DNA from: Arthrobacter sp. PvP023 | Lineage (GTDB): Bacteria > Actinomycetota > Actinomycetes > Actinomycetales > Micrococcaceae | Direction of reading: 5' to 3' | DNA length: 64,000 nucleotides | Assembly: GCF_017832975.1 (NCBI RefSeq) | Contig: NZ_JAFIBI010000001.1 | Location: 3,100,001 to 3,164,000 of the forward strand | Shown: positions 48,264-57,491 of the stretch, piece by piece | Layout of the letters: the number at the start of each line of letters is the position of its first letter | Position numbering within the stretch: the first letter of the stretch is position 1 | Position numbers and translations under genes: made by a program | The notes under the pieces: model-generated | What the model was told of the DNA's origin: nothing | What the model saw: only the letters and a program-made list of their open reading frames with translations | Databases searched by the model: none

Positions 48264-48578
48264 CAATGCCATTGAATGCTAGCCCACCCGGCACCATTTG
48301 GAAAATCGAGGCCCGGGCGGCCGCTCCGGCACCGAATTGCGTCGCTGGAGCATCAGCCCGCCGGCAGTCGTCTGGCGCTTCCTTGAGCGACCCGCGCCGC
48401 ATGACCGGGCCCGAATTACACCTCTGTAATTAGCAAAATCCCCTAGATTTCAACGAAGAAGGGCTATCCGCAGCGGATGCCGAGCTCCCGATTTGTAAGT
48501 TCCCTGAACCTCCTATAGAGTTCTTACTCGTTGGAACGCGAGGAAATGCCGAATGCGGCACGGAAATGCTGACAATAT
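48264..48578. other. 315-nt divergent spacer between tRNA-Val(CAC) and the tRNA array
   Basis: No gene is visible. It must hold the divergent tRNA promoters. A palindrome AATTACA-CCTC-TGTAATT occurs at 48414-48431, and TTGTAA (48493-48498), 17-nt spacer, TAGAGT (48516-48521) is a likely promoter for the plus-strand array. Base composition is lower in GC than in surrounding genes. Confidence 0.5.
48493..48521 (+). promoter_or_regulatory. Predicted promoter of the tRNA array
   Basis: TTGTAA and TAGAGT separated by 17 nt, ending ~57 nt before the first tRNA. Fits a housekeeping sigma factor; not proven. Confidence 0.4.
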
Positions 48579-48651
<73 letters not shown>

Positions 48652-48697
48652 CGCAGGACACTGTCATGGCAAAGGTTTTTCGGAACCTGGCTTACAC

Positions 48698-48768
48698 GGT
48701 GGGTTGGCCGAGAGGCGAGGCAGCGGCCTGCAAAGCCGTATACACGGGTTCGAATCCCGTACCCACCT
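48698..48768 (+). tRNA. tRNA-Cys (GCA)
   Basis: 71 nt. Acceptor GGTGGGT/ACCCACC, discriminator T, anticodon loop CTGCAAA giving GCA. Single copy between the Gly and Val genes. Confidence 0.94.
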
Positions 48769-48809
48769 CGGTGAAAACCTTGGTATCCGGTGTATTCCGG
48801 AGAACATTT

Positions 48810-48881
48810 GGGCGATTGGCGCAGCGGTAGCGCGCTTCCCTGACACGGAAGAGGTCACTGGTTCGATCCCAGTATCGCCCA
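48810..48881 (+). tRNA. tRNA-Val (GAC), copy 1
   Basis: 72 nt. Acceptor GGGCGAT/ATCGCCC, anticodon loop CTGACAC giving GAC. The genomic sequence continues CCA (48882-48884), so the 3' end is encoded. Identical to copy 2. Confidence 0.95.
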
Positions 48882-48939
48882 CCAAAGCAAGGAAACTTGC
48901 TTGTCGAAGTACCACCGGGTTGTTCGGTGTGTACTGAAT

Positions 48940-49012
<73 letters not shown>

Positions 49013-49050
49013 CTCTTTTCTACAATTCCACTCCGGATCCTTCCGGTTGC

Positions 49051-49122
49051 GGGCGATTGGCGCAGCGGTAGCGCGCTTCCCTGACACGGAAGAGGTCACT
49101 GGTTCGATCCCAGTATCGCCCA
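49051..49122 (+). tRNA. tRNA-Val (GAC), copy 2
   Basis: Exact copy of 48810-48881, also with encoded CCA (49123-49125). Last gene of the array; a terminator follows at once. Confidence 0.95.
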
Positions 49123-49128
49123 CCATCA

Positions 49129-49153
49129 AGCAGCTCTCCGGAGCTGCTTTTTT
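49129..49153 (+). terminator. Terminator of the tRNA array
   Basis: AGCAGCTC, loop TCCG, GAGCTGCT followed by a T-run: an intrinsic terminator 7 nt after the last tRNA. Confidence 0.88.
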
Positions 49154-49297
49154 GTTGCCAGGATCCAACCGACGTCGGCGAAGTAGGGGCCCTGGACCCT
49201 AGACAACTCGCGGCGCGCGCCCTTGGCACCTCTGGGGACTCCGGCTAGGATCGAAGGCGGAGGAGCGATCTGGCTCCGCGACAGAAGGGAGGTGCCC

Positions 49298-49555
49298 GTG
49301 GGTATTCTTGACGATCTAAAGGGCAAGGCTCAGCGACTGGTTGGTGGCAATGAACAGGCCATCAAGGACGGCATCGGCAAAGCCGGTGATTTCATCGACT
49401 CAAAGACCGGCGGAAAGTACGCCGACAAGATCGATTCCGTCCAGAAAGGCGCAGCCGGCCTCGTGGATAAGGTCGACCCGAAGCCGCACGCGGCTCCCGT
49501 GGACGAACCTCCCGTCGCCGGAGAGCCCCCTGTAGCCGGTGAACCCCGGCCGTAG
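49298..49555 (+). CDS. Small antitoxin-like protein (Rv0909 type)
   Basis: 85 aa from GTG 49298, with GGGAGGTGCCC upstream; the frame is open earlier but unconserved. The N-terminal half GILDDLKGKAQRLVGGNEQA and IKDGIGKAGDFIDSKTGGKY matches the small actinobacterial family named after antitoxin Rv0909; the tail is Pro-rich (PVAGEPPVAGEPRP, a short repeat). Family members are often solo and may have nothing to do with toxins. No partner toxin gene adjoins. Confidence 0.78.
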   Translation: MGILDDLKGKAQRLVGGNEQAIKDGIGKAGDFIDSKTGGKYADKIDSVQKGAAGLVDKVDPKPHAAPVDEPPVAGEPPVAGEPRP

Positions 49556-49630
49556 GGCTAATAACCCAGGAACGTCAGCGAGGTGCCGGTCCCGCCGTGA
49601 GGCGGCGCCGGCACCTTTGGCGTTTAAGGG

Positions 49631-50668
49631 CTAGGACGGTTCGTGGTTCTGGCCTTCGCGTGCCAGCGCCGTGAGGCGGGACACCGCGCGGTAGTACTTC
49701 TTGGTGTAACCTCCGGTCATCATCTCTTCGGTGAAGAGCTGATCGAACGGGACACCGCTGGCCAGGATGGGTACGTCCTTGTCATACAACCGGTCCGCCA
49801 GCACCACGAAGCGGAGGGCCACCGCCTGCTCGGTAATGGTTTCCACATCACGCCACACAACGCCCTCGATGCCGGCCAGGAGTTGCCGGTACCGGCTGGG
49901 GTGGACGCCTGCGAGGTGGTTGATAAGGGTCTTGAAATCATCCCGGGCCACGGTCTTGCCGTGGAATTCAGCCTGCATGTGGTGCGTCAGGTCTTCGTTC
50001 TTCAACGGAGCCGGCGCCGCCGGGAGTCCGCGGTGGCGGAAGTCCTCGCCGTCGATCCTGACGACGTCGAACTGGTCTGCCAGCACCTGGATCTCACGCT
50101 GGAAGTCGACGGCAGCGAACCTCCCGTCCCCGAGGGAACCGGGGAGGGTGTTCGACGTGGCGGCGAGCTTGACCCCGGCGTCAGCCAGTTCCCGCATGAG
50201 CCGTGACATCAGGACCGTGTCGCCCGGATCGTCGAGTTCGAATTCGTCGATGCATACGAGCTTGTAGTTGCTCAGCGCTTCAACAGTCTTACGGAAAGAG
50301 AGAGCGCCAACCAGGTTGGTGTATTCAACGAAGGTGCCAAAAGCCTTCGGCCCCGGGGACGCATGCCACAGCGACGCCAGCAGGTGCGTCTTGCCCACGC
50401 CGAACCCGCCGTCCAGGTAGATGCCGGCGCGGGACGTGTCCTTCTTCGCAAACAGTTTTTTGAAAAGTCCGGAGCTTCCATTGGCGCCAACGCCGGTTGC
50501 GAAGGATTCGAGGGCCGTCACCGCAGCGGCCTGGCTCGGCTGCGAAAGATCGGGCCGGTAGCTGGCAAAGGAAACCTCTCCGAACCGCGGGGAGGGATAG
50601 AAACCCTTGAGGAGTTCATCCACGGAAACCGACGGTGTCCGCGCGGAGAGCTGTTCGATCTGTACCAA
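49631..50668 (-). CDS. zapE: Cell division protein ZapE (AFG1-like ATPase)
   Basis: 345 aa. Single AAA-like ATPase: Walker A GGFGVGKTHLL (from residue 87), LVCIDEFELDDPGDTVL as Walker B and ATSNTLPGSLGDGRF as sensor 1. Later HLAGVHPSRYRQLLAG and LADRLYDKDVPILASG, which are characteristic of the AFG1/ZapE family. In E. coli ZapE contacts the division ring under stress; the actinobacterial role is untested. Divergent from the sulfurtransferase gene. Confidence 0.92.
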   Translation of the reverse strand: MVQIEQLSARTPSVSVDELLKGFYPSPRFGEVSFASYRPDLSQPSQAAAVTALESFATGVGANGSSGLFKKLFAKKDTSRAGIYLDGGFGVGKTHLLASLWHASPGPKAFGTFVEYTNLVGALSFRKTVEALSNYKLVCIDEFELDDPGDTVLMSRLMRELADAGVKLAATSNTLPGSLGDGRFAAVDFQREIQVLADQFDVVRIDGEDFRHRGLPAAPAPLKNEDLTHHMQAEFHGKTVARDDFKTLINHLAGVHPSRYRQLLAGIEGVVWRDVETITEQAVALRFVVLADRLYDKDVPILASGVPFDQLFTEEMMTGGYTKKYYRAVSRLTALAREGQNHEPS

Positions 50669-50885
50669 GGTGGTCCGTTCTGCTGGTCTCGTGTCCCCAG
50701 AAAGGATACCGGCAATGCAGCACCGGCCTCATAACGCGGCGAGCCCACGTGACCAAGGCCATATTTCCCTCTGTGAACGCAGGGGCCCATTAGCGGCGGG
50801 GCGTGGTTAGTGTTGGAACTGGCCCGCCCGCAGCGACACCTCCCGGCAGCGGGCCCCATGACCATTTCAGTGAAAGGCCATCCAC

Positions 50886-51797
50886 ATGTCCTACCCAGTT
50901 GAAGAGAACAAAAAGTTCGCAGCGTATGCGCATCCGGAGCGCCTCGTGTCCACCGAGTGGCTGGCGGCAGCACTTGACGGCGGTGCCCTGGCCGACGGCA
51001 AACTCGTGGTGGTGGAGTCTGATGAAGACGTCCTGCTCTACGAAACCGGCCACATCCCGGGGGCCGTCAAGATCGACTGGCACACCGACCTGAACGACGA
51101 GGTCACCCGCGACTACGTTGACGGCAAGGCGTTTGCGGCACTGGCCGCGGCCAAGGGCATTTCCCGGGACAGCACCGTGGTGATCTACGGCGACAAGTCC
51201 AACTGGTGGGCTGCCTACGCACTGTGGGTCTTCACGCTCTTCGGCCACGAGGACGTCAGGCTCCTCGACGGCGGCCGCGACAAGTGGATCGCCGAGGGCC
51301 GTGCACTCACCACGGATGTTACTGTCCCCGCACCAGCGGAATACCCTGAGGTCGAGCGCAACGACGCCCCCATCCGTGCCTTCAAGGAGGACGTGCTGGC
51401 CCACTTCGGCAAGCCCCTGATCGACGTCCGCTCCACCGAGGAATACACCGGCCAGCGCACCCACATGCCTGCCTACCCGGAGGAAGGCGCCCTGCGCGGC
51501 GGCCACATCCCCACTGCGGCCTCCATCCCCTGGGCCCGTGCGGCTGCCGAGGACGGCACCTACCGCAACCGCAGCGAACTCGAGGCACTCTACCTTGGCG
51601 AGGCAGGACTCACGGAGGGCGACGACGTGGTGGCGTACTGCCGCATCGGCGAGCGCTCCAGCCACACGTGGTTCGCCCTGAAATACCTGCTGGGCTTCGA
51701 CACTGTCCGCAACTACGACGGCTCCTGGACCGAGTGGGGCAACGCTGTCCGCGTGCCCATCGCCAGGGGAACCGAGCGCGGAACGGTACCGGCGTAA
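50886..51797 (+). CDS. Thiosulfate/3-mercaptopyruvate sulfurtransferase (two rhodanese domains)
   Basis: 303 aa. Tandem rhodanese domains: an inactive N-terminal one ([22 protein letters not shown]) and an active C-terminal one ([23 protein letters not shown]) with nucleophile Cys252 in [15 protein letters not shown]. The CRIGERS loop is that of the actinobacterial CysA/SseA-type thiosulfate sulfurtransferase. It is 10 nt from a SufE-like gene, so persulfide transfer to SufE is plausible. Confidence 0.93.
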   Translation: MSYPVEENKKFAAYAHPERLVSTEWLAAALDGGALADGKLVVVESDEDVLLYETGHIPGAVKIDWHTDLNDEVTRDYVDGKAFAALAAAKGISRDSTVVIYGDKSNWWAAYALWVFTLFGHEDVRLLDGGRDKWIAEGRALTTDVTVPAPAEYPEVERNDAPIRAFKEDVLAHFGKPLIDVRSTEEYTGQRTHMPAYPEEGALRGGHIPTAASIPWARAAAEDGTYRNRSELEALYLGEAGLTEGDDVVAYCRIGERSSHTWFALKYLLGFDTVRNYDGSWTEWGNAVRVPIARGTERGTVPA

Positions 51798-51807
51798 ACT
51801 GGGCTTG

Positions 51808-52266
51808 ATGAATACCCACGCGCTTCCCGCCCCCCTTGCGGAAATAGTTGACGACTTCCAGGCCCTGACCGAACCCGAGCGGCTGCAATTGCTGCTGGAG
51901 TTCTCCCAGGGACTTCCCGAATTGCCGGACCGGTTGAAGGACCATCCTGAACTGCTGGAACAGGTTGTAGAGTGCCAGTCGCCGCTGTTCCTGACCATTG
52001 AGACGGAAAAGAACGACGCCGGTTCGCCGGACAGCGTACGGCTGTATTTCAAGGCACCGCCGGAGGCACCCACCACCCGCGGCTTTGCAGGTGTCCTGCA
52101 CGAGGGGCTCGACGGTCTCACGGCACCGGAGATCCTCGCAGTTCCGGACGACATGCCGGAGCTTCTGGGGCTCACCCGTGCCATCACTCCCCTGCGCATG
52201 CGGGGAATGACGGCAATGCTGGGACGCATCAAACGCAAAGTCGCTGCGTCCGCTCCGAAGGCCTAG
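51808..52266 (+). CDS. SufE family protein
   Basis: 152 aa from ATG 51808 (TTG 51805 also possible). Persulfide acceptor Cys56 in VVECQSPLF, where SufE has its active Cys (GCQS region); LLLEFSQGLPELPDRLKD and GVLHEGLDGLTAPEILAVP match the family. The sulfur donor in this setting is probably the adjacent sulfurtransferase rather than SufS. Follows that gene by 10 nt. Confidence 0.9.
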   Translation: MNTHALPAPLAEIVDDFQALTEPERLQLLLEFSQGLPELPDRLKDHPELLEQVVECQSPLFLTIETEKNDAGSPDSVRLYFKAPPEAPTTRGFAGVLHEGLDGLTAPEILAVPDDMPELLGLTRAITPLRMRGMTAMLGRIKRKVAASAPKA

Positions 52267-52279
52267 GCCCGGGCCCGGA

Positions 52280-52792
52280 TTGGCACGCAAACAGGCTTCC
52301 CAGGGAACGCCGGCCACGGCAGCACTCGCTGCGGCCGGCGTTCCTTTCGTGTTGCATCCGTACAGCCACGACCCCTCGGCCGCCAGCTACGGCATGGAAG
52401 CCGCCGAAGTTTTGGGAGTGGATCCCGCCAGGGTTTTTAAGACGCTGATGGTGGACGTGGACGGCCGGCTCGCGGTGGGGATAGTTCCCGTGCACGGAAA
52501 CCTTGACCTGAAGGCCATTGCCGCTGCCCTGGGCGGCAAGAAGGCCGCCATGGCGGATCCCGCAACCGCGCAGCGCAGGACCGGGTACGTCCTGGGCGGA
52601 ATATCACCGCTGGGACAGCGCCAGCCCTCCCCAACAGTCCTGGATGACAGCGCCCTGGGCCAGGAGAGCATCCTGGTGTCCGGCGGCCGGCGCGGCCTGG
52701 ACATCGAACTGCACCCGGACCATCTGGTGAAGCTGACCGGCGCCATAACCGCCCGAATCGGAACCGGGCCGAAAGCTACTCCGGACCGTTAG
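52280..52792 (+). CDS. ybaK: Cys-tRNA(Pro)/Cys-tRNA(Cys) deacylase YbaK
   Basis: 170 aa starting at TTG 52280. Editing-domain protein that hydrolyses Cys-tRNA(Pro) made by prolyl-tRNA synthetase. Motifs: PFVLHPYSHDPSAASYG, LGVDPARVFKTLMVDVDG (catalytic Lys region), GYVLGGISPLGQ and ILVSGGRRGLDIEL. C-terminus overlaps the end of the convergent hydrolase gene by 17 nt. Confidence 0.92.
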   Translation: MARKQASQGTPATAALAAAGVPFVLHPYSHDPSAASYGMEAAEVLGVDPARVFKTLMVDVDGRLAVGIVPVHGNLDLKAIAAALGGKKAAMADPATAQRRTGYVLGGISPLGQRQPSPTVLDDSALGQESILVSGGRRGLDIELHPDHLVKLTGAITARIGTGPKATPDR

Positions 52793-54152
52793 CATCGGGA
52801 CCGGCAGGCTCGGGGACCCGCGAACGTGAGCCGGGGTTGGCGCGCGGTGCCAGCTGCCGCCGGAGCCAGGCGGTGACCAAGCCTTCCCAGCGCTCCGGAT
52901 CGACATTCCATTCCTTGGTGTGCCGTGCTGTCTGGAAGGTCTCGAAGGTGACCATCTCGGGGTTCTTCTCCGCGATGCTGGCAGAGGGTCCGTAGGGTAC
53001 ATACTCGTCGTCGACGCTGTGCAGGATCAGCGTGGGCGTCCTGAGTTCCACGGCGCGGGAGACCCAGTCCATCGACTTCAGGTCCACCGGTGCCGCCAGC
53101 CCGGTCAGGCGCCTGCCCAGGGGGTGGCCCATCATCAGCTGTCCGTAGCGTCCCACGGCAGAGGGGATCCGGTTCAGCTGCGCATGGTGCGCCAGCACGT
53201 TCACCCAGTCCACCACCGGCGCGTCGAGCACCATCGCCCGGATCAAGTTATGGTGCCGTGAAAGATCCGCTGTCTGGAGGCAGATCGCGCCGCCCATGGA
53301 CCAGCCGAACAGCACCACTTCCCTCGCGCCGTTGGCAATCGCAAAACTGATAGCTGCCTCGACGTCGCGCCATTCGGTGGAACCGAGGCCGTAACGCCCG
53401 TCGGGGGCCGAGGGCGCCACCCCGTCATTGCGGTAGGAGATCACCAGGCTGGTCAGCCCGAGCTCCTGCGCCGGTCGCAGGGCGCGCAGGCACTCCTGCC
53501 GGGTGGCACCGCGGCCGTGGACCATGATGGCCCAGGTGTCCGACGGCGCCGGCGCACGCACCAGCCAGGCCGGCGCGGTCCCGCCTTCGACGGCGACTTC
53601 CACGTCCTCGGCGGACAGCCCGATGGACGCGGCGTCCGGATGGGCGGCGCCGCTCCAGTAGCCACGGCGGGCCGTGGTGAGATCGCCGGCATAGACGGCT
53701 TCGACTTCACGCAGCACGGTGCGTTCCGCAGGCGAGTAGGAAACGATCCTGCCGATTCGCGCGTGTCCGCGTCCACCGTCGAAGAACAAGCCGTACACGC
53801 CTTCCACGGTGGCGTCGTCGGTGGCGGCGAGGATGACCTGGAGGCCGCCCTCGGCACGAATGACGGCCAGCACCTCCTGGTTCTCGTCCCGGACCCGCAC
53901 CGGCGTTATGACGCGGCGGGCGAAATAGAGGGCAAGGGCAGAGGATCCGGCCCCCAGCAGACCCGCGGCCGCACCTCCCGCGATGACTCCGCCCACGGCC
54001 CACTTCGCGCTGGAAGACATGCCGTCGTCGGTGGCGGTTCGGACCCTCTCCAAGGCAGGGGGCGGATTCGCTGGGGTGGCCGGGCGCAGCCCCGGGATGG
54101 ATGCCATGGATCCATTCTTACTGCTGTCGGCCCCCGGGACATATTCGGGCAC
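52776..54152 (-). CDS. Alpha/beta hydrolase with N-terminal membrane segment
   Basis: 458 aa (ATG 54107 MASIPGLRP is an alternative start). A hydrophobic stretch near residues 50-75 (WAVGGVIAGGAAAGLLGAGS) anchors it. An N-terminal beta-rich region of ~150 residues precedes the hydrolase: nucleophile Ser in LFGWSMGGAI, Asp in LHSVDDEYV and His in QTARHTKEWN, with oxyanion HGRGATRQE. Substrate unknown; probably an esterase or peptidase acting at the membrane. The 3' end overlaps ybaK. Confidence 0.85.
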   Translation of the reverse strand: MPEYVPGADSSKNGSMASIPGLRPATPANPPPALERVRTATDDGMSSSAKWAVGGVIAGGAAAGLLGAGSSALALYFARRVITPVRVRDENQEVLAVIRAEGGLQVILAATDDATVEGVYGLFFDGGRGHARIGRIVSYSPAERTVLREVEAVYAGDLTTARRGYWSGAAHPDAASIGLSAEDVEVAVEGGTAPAWLVRAPAPSDTWAIMVHGRGATRQECLRALRPAQELGLTSLVISYRNDGVAPSAPDGRYGLGSTEWRDVEAAISFAIANGAREVVLFGWSMGGAICLQTADLSRHHNLIRAMVLDAPVVDWVNVLAHHAQLNRIPSAVGRYGQLMMGHPLGRRLTGLAAPVDLKSMDWVSRAVELRTPTLILHSVDDEYVPYGPSASIAEKNPEMVTFETFQTARHTKEWNVDPERWEGLVTAWLRRQLAPRANPGSRSRVPEPAGPDANGPE

Positions 54153-54207
54153 GCCACCGGCGGCGGATCAGCGTGCGGGAACCCCTGGCCGGGACTAGGC
54201 TGGGGGC

Positions 54208-54699
54208 ATGAGCGATCCAATCGTCATTCTGACAGAAGAGCCGCTGGGTGCGGACGACCGCGTGAACATCGAACGCCTGGTGGACGGGGGTGACGCGCCC
54301 CTCGTCGTACTGGTCCCTGCCAACACTGAACGGCACCTCCTGGTGGACTTCCTCGAGAACCTGTCCCTCCTGGATGTCGCCAAAGCCTTCCGTGAACTCA
54401 CTTCGCACGCCCCGGATCCTGCATCCGAGCGGGCTGCCGCCGCCGAAACCCTTGCGGTATCGCTCAACGCGCTGGCCGGAATCGGCGGCGGCGTCACCGG
54501 CGAGGTGGTGGACGGCGGCGCTGTGCAGGGACTGGTGTCCAAGGTCAAGGAAGTCGGCGCCGGCCAGGCCGTCGTCATCACGCGCCCTCATGCCATTGCC
54601 GACACCCTCCACACCGACTGGGCCAACAAGGCCCAGGACCAGCTGGGGCTGCCGGTGCTGCACCTGTACGCCGGCTCGGGATTTATCGGGGACTCCTGA
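54208..54699 (+). CDS. Conserved actinobacterial hypothetical protein
   Basis: 163 aa, acidic, soluble. Not recognised beyond being a conserved actinobacterial protein. Visible features: an N-terminal beta-alpha unit (PIVILTEEPLGADDRVNI, LVVLVPANTERHLLVDFLEN) and a late one (QAVVITRPHAIADTLHTDWA, LGLPVLHLYAGSGFIGDS), suggesting a Rossmann-like nucleotide-binding-type fold. GGG-rich GIGGGVTGEVVDGG sits in the middle. It precedes msrB by 14 nt, likely in one transcript. Confidence 0.75.
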   Translation: MSDPIVILTEEPLGADDRVNIERLVDGGDAPLVVLVPANTERHLLVDFLENLSLLDVAKAFRELTSHAPDPASERAAAAETLAVSLNALAGIGGGVTGEVVDGGAVQGLVSKVKEVGAGQAVVITRPHAIADTLHTDWANKAQDQLGLPVLHLYAGSGFIGDS

Positions 54700-54713
54700 G
54701 CGTTGTTGAAGCC

Positions 54714-55199
54714 ATGAGCATCTTTAGCAACAAGCCGAAAGTAACGCCCGTCCAGGTCCAGCCAGAGGGAGACGCTACGGCAAATGCCACACCGCGGGTT
54801 GAAAAGACCGACGAGGAATGGCGGCAGGAGCTGACGCCGGAGGAATACCGGGTGCTCCGCCAGGCGGGCACCGAGCGACCCTATACCGGCGAGTACTGGG
54901 ACACCCACACAGCCGGTGTCTACAATTGCCGCGCCTGCGGTACGGAACTGTTCACCAGCAATGAAAAGTTCGATTCGCACTGCGGCTGGCCGTCGTTCTG
55001 GGCGCCGCTGGCTGACGGCACTGTCCGCTATATCCATGACCGCACCATGGGCATGGACCGCGTGGAGGTTCGTTGCGCGAGCTGCGATTCCCACCTGGGC
55101 CACGTCTTCGAGGGCGAAGGCTACGGGACGCCCACGGACCAGCGCTTCTGCATCAACTCCGTCTCGCTGACGCTGGTTAAGGCGGACGACGCCAAGTAG
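54714..55199 (+). CDS. msrB: Peptide-methionine (R)-S-oxide reductase
   Basis: 161 aa. Repairs R-methionine sulfoxide in proteins. Structural zinc pairs Cys72/Cys75 (NCRACGTELF) and Cys121/Cys124 (CASCDSHLGHVF); catalytic Cys146 in QRFCINS. HCGWPSFW and YTGEYWDTHTAGVY are family signatures. A 25-residue N-terminal extension is unusual but unstructured. Same strand as the preceding hypothetical gene. Confidence 0.95.
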   Translation: MSIFSNKPKVTPVQVQPEGDATANATPRVEKTDEEWRQELTPEEYRVLRQAGTERPYTGEYWDTHTAGVYNCRACGTELFTSNEKFDSHCGWPSFWAPLADGTVRYIHDRTMGMDRVEVRCASCDSHLGHVFEGEGYGTPTDQRFCINSVSLTLVKADDAK

Positions 55200-55206
55200 A
55201 AGATCG

Positions 55207-55242
55207 GCAGCCCTGCGACCGCTAGGGCTGGGGCAGGGCTGC
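55207..55242 (+). terminator. Hairpin after msrB
   Basis: GCAGCCCTGC and GCAGGGCTGC, perfect 10-bp arms with a 16-nt loop, 7 nt after the stop. No clear T-run, so termination efficiency is uncertain. Confidence 0.45.
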
Positions 55243-55355
55243 TGATCCACTTGCACAAGTCTTTCTTACGCTCAGGCTGATTTTGCATTAGGAGATCTGT
55301 TTGCTTGCTACGCTCGCCGTAGAAGCTCCAAGCAACCAGAAAGGCGATCGCCGCG

Positions 55356-56765
55356 ATGACCACGACCGCTCTCACCGCCCCTGCCCGGCTCACCGAAAAC
55401 CACCCGGAATGGCTGCGTCTCAAGGCCGCTGCCACGGCACTCCAGGCCCTCCAGGTCCAGGACGGCTCCGTCCCGGATCCCGCCAACCATGAAGCGGCTG
55501 CCGCACACGTCCGCACACTCTGTGCTGCTGTGGAAGCATTGGCCCCGGCGTTTCCGCACGACGCCCGGTACCTCGAACTGCTGGTCAGCGACTTCGCCCG
55601 GTGGGCCGCCGGCGGCTTCGGCGTGCCGGATTTCCTGGACTCCCTGCTGGCCTTCCAGCCGCAGCAGCACCGCGTCAACGGGTTGCAGCACCTGGTGGTA
55701 TTCCCGATGTACACCCAGAACGGCAGCAGCAGCCGCCTCGTGGAGGCTGTCCTGATCGAGGTCATCTGGCCGGAGTTCATTGCCGGCCTCGAGGACGGCG
55801 AGTACTCCAACAAACTCTTCGTCCCGATCCGGTTCCTTGACTTCACGCCCGGCTACAACACCAATTCCGCAGTGCTGTTCCCGGAAACGGTCGCTGTCCG
55901 GGAAACCCCGACGTTCACGTGGGGGGCCATCTTCGCGGACCGGGAAGCAGCCCGTTTCCGCCGCGTCCTCGGAGCCGCGGCCGATATCACCCGGCTGGAA
56001 CTCCCCGCCGAGGCGGCGGAGTTCCTGGAGAACCAGGAACTCACCCAGGAAACGTTCGTAATGTGGGACCTGATCCATGACCGCACCCACATGCGCGGCG
56101 ACCTGCCGTTCGATCCGTTCATGATCAAACAGCGCATGCCGTACTTCCTGTACTCACTGGAGGAACTCCGCTGTGACCTGACGGCCTTCCGCGAATCCGT
56201 GAAGATCGAAAAGGACGAAGAGGCTGACCCCGAAGCGCGCCGGCACGCCAAGCTTGTTCAGTATGCCGTCATCTTCGACCGGATCTTCCGCTTCGCCATC
56301 ACCGGCAGCCGCGTCCGTAACTACGACGGCCTCGGCGGCCAGTTGCTCTTCGCTTGGATGCACCAGCACCGCGTCCTGCACTGGACCGACAGCAAGCTCA
56401 GCATTGACTGGGCCGAGGCCGCCGACGTCGTGGTGGAGCTCGGCGCCAGGATCGAGGAGCTCTACTGGCGCTCCATTGACCGCCCGAAGATGGCCCACTG
56501 GCTGGCCGCCTACGAACTGATCTCCGGGACCGTCACACCGAACCCGGCGTCCGTCTGGGCGAAGGGCCCGGGCGCGCTGCCGCTGGCCGGACCGCCGCGT
56601 GCCCTCACCGACCAGGTGCTCGACGACGAATTCCCGCTGTCCATGTTCTATGAAGCCCTCGAGAAGAAGATGCGTCCCGTCATCGAGTCCACCGCCGGAA
56701 TCACCGGATCGTCAGACACCGGCAGCGCCACCGCCGGCGACACGCGGGCACTGAACGCCGGATGA
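55356..56765 (+). CDS. DUF6421 family protein
   Basis: 469 aa, cytoplasmic, conserved in actinobacteria, function unknown. It contains VWDLIHDRTHMRGDLPFDPF-like HDRTHMRGDLPFDPF, then YSLEELRCDLTAFRE: two His and two acidic residues in a helical setting, which could form a metal site, by analogy only. Also LVVFPMYTQNGS and NSAVLFPETVAVRE. The stop overlaps the SDR start (ATGA), so the two proteins are coupled. Confidence 0.82.
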   Translation: MTTTALTAPARLTENHPEWLRLKAAATALQALQVQDGSVPDPANHEAAAAHVRTLCAAVEALAPAFPHDARYLELLVSDFARWAAGGFGVPDFLDSLLAFQPQQHRVNGLQHLVVFPMYTQNGSSSRLVEAVLIEVIWPEFIAGLEDGEYSNKLFVPIRFLDFTPGYNTNSAVLFPETVAVRETPTFTWGAIFADREAARFRRVLGAAADITRLELPAEAAEFLENQELTQETFVMWDLIHDRTHMRGDLPFDPFMIKQRMPYFLYSLEELRCDLTAFRESVKIEKDEEADPEARRHAKLVQYAVIFDRIFRFAITGSRVRNYDGLGGQLLFAWMHQHRVLHWTDSKLSIDWAEAADVVVELGARIEELYWRSIDRPKMAHWLAAYELISGTVTPNPASVWAKGPGALPLAGPPRALTDQVLDDEFPLSMFYEALEKKMRPVIESTAGITGSSDTGSATAGDTRALNAG

Positions 56766-57466
56766 GTGGCGGACACCCCCTGAACGTGGTGGTCACGGGC
56801 GGCAGCGGTCCGGCCGGGATCGCCGCCGCCCGTGCGCTGCGCGAAGCCGGCCATACGGTCTTTACGGTGGGTTCGGACGGTCCCCGGATCGAGGCTGCCG
56901 CCGCAGAAGCGGGCGACGGCGTTACTCCCCTGGTCTGTGACCTCGCCAGCCTGGCCGACGTCCGGGCGCTGCACGCCGCCATTTCCGGCACTGCCGGAAG
57001 GGTGGACGGCGTCATCCACCTGGTGGGCGGCTGGCGCGGCGCCAAGGGCATCACGGACCAAAGCGACGAGGACTGGGATTTCCTGGAGCGGACAGCCGTC
57101 ACCACCGTGCGGAACGTCACGCGGGTGTTCTACGACGACCTCGAGGCTTCGGAAACCGGCCGTTTCGCCATGGTGACCTCCGCTGCCGCTGAAACCCCGA
57201 CGGCGGCAGGCGCAAGCTACGTTGCCGCAAAGGCGGCCGCCGAAGCATGGACCCTTGCGGTTGCCGAGGGCTTCAGCAAGGGCACGCACAGCGCCGCGGT
57301 CATCTTTGTGGTGAAGGGTCTTGTGGACGATGCGATGCGCGAACGGTCCCCGTCCCGCAACTTCCCCGGCTTCACCGACGTTACCGACCTGGCCGCTGCC
57401 GCCGTCGGACTTTTCACTGCTTCCGCAGCGGAACTGAACGGCCGGCGGCTGGTCCTTAGCCGATAA
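56762..57466 (+). CDS. Short-chain dehydrogenase/reductase
   Basis: 234 aa. Rossmann motif VVTGGSGPAGIAAARAL near the start (TGxxxxxG), then VDGVIHLVGGWRG in place of NNAG, and catalytic Ser/Tyr/Lys in MVTSAAAETPTAAGASYVAA followed by KAA (YxxxK reads YVAAK). NAD(P)-dependent; substrate unknown. Overlaps DUF6421, suggesting a shared pathway. Confidence 0.88.
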   Translation: MSGGHPLNVVVTGGSGPAGIAAARALREAGHTVFTVGSDGPRIEAAAAEAGDGVTPLVCDLASLADVRALHAAISGTAGRVDGVIHLVGGWRGAKGITDQSDEDWDFLERTAVTTVRNVTRVFYDDLEASETGRFAMVTSAAAETPTAAGASYVAAKAAAEAWTLAVAEGFSKGTHSAAVIFVVKGLVDDAMRERSPSRNFPGFTDVTDLAAAAVGLFTASAAELNGRRLVLSR

Positions 57467-57491
57467 CGGCGCACATCCCTAGACTGAAAGC

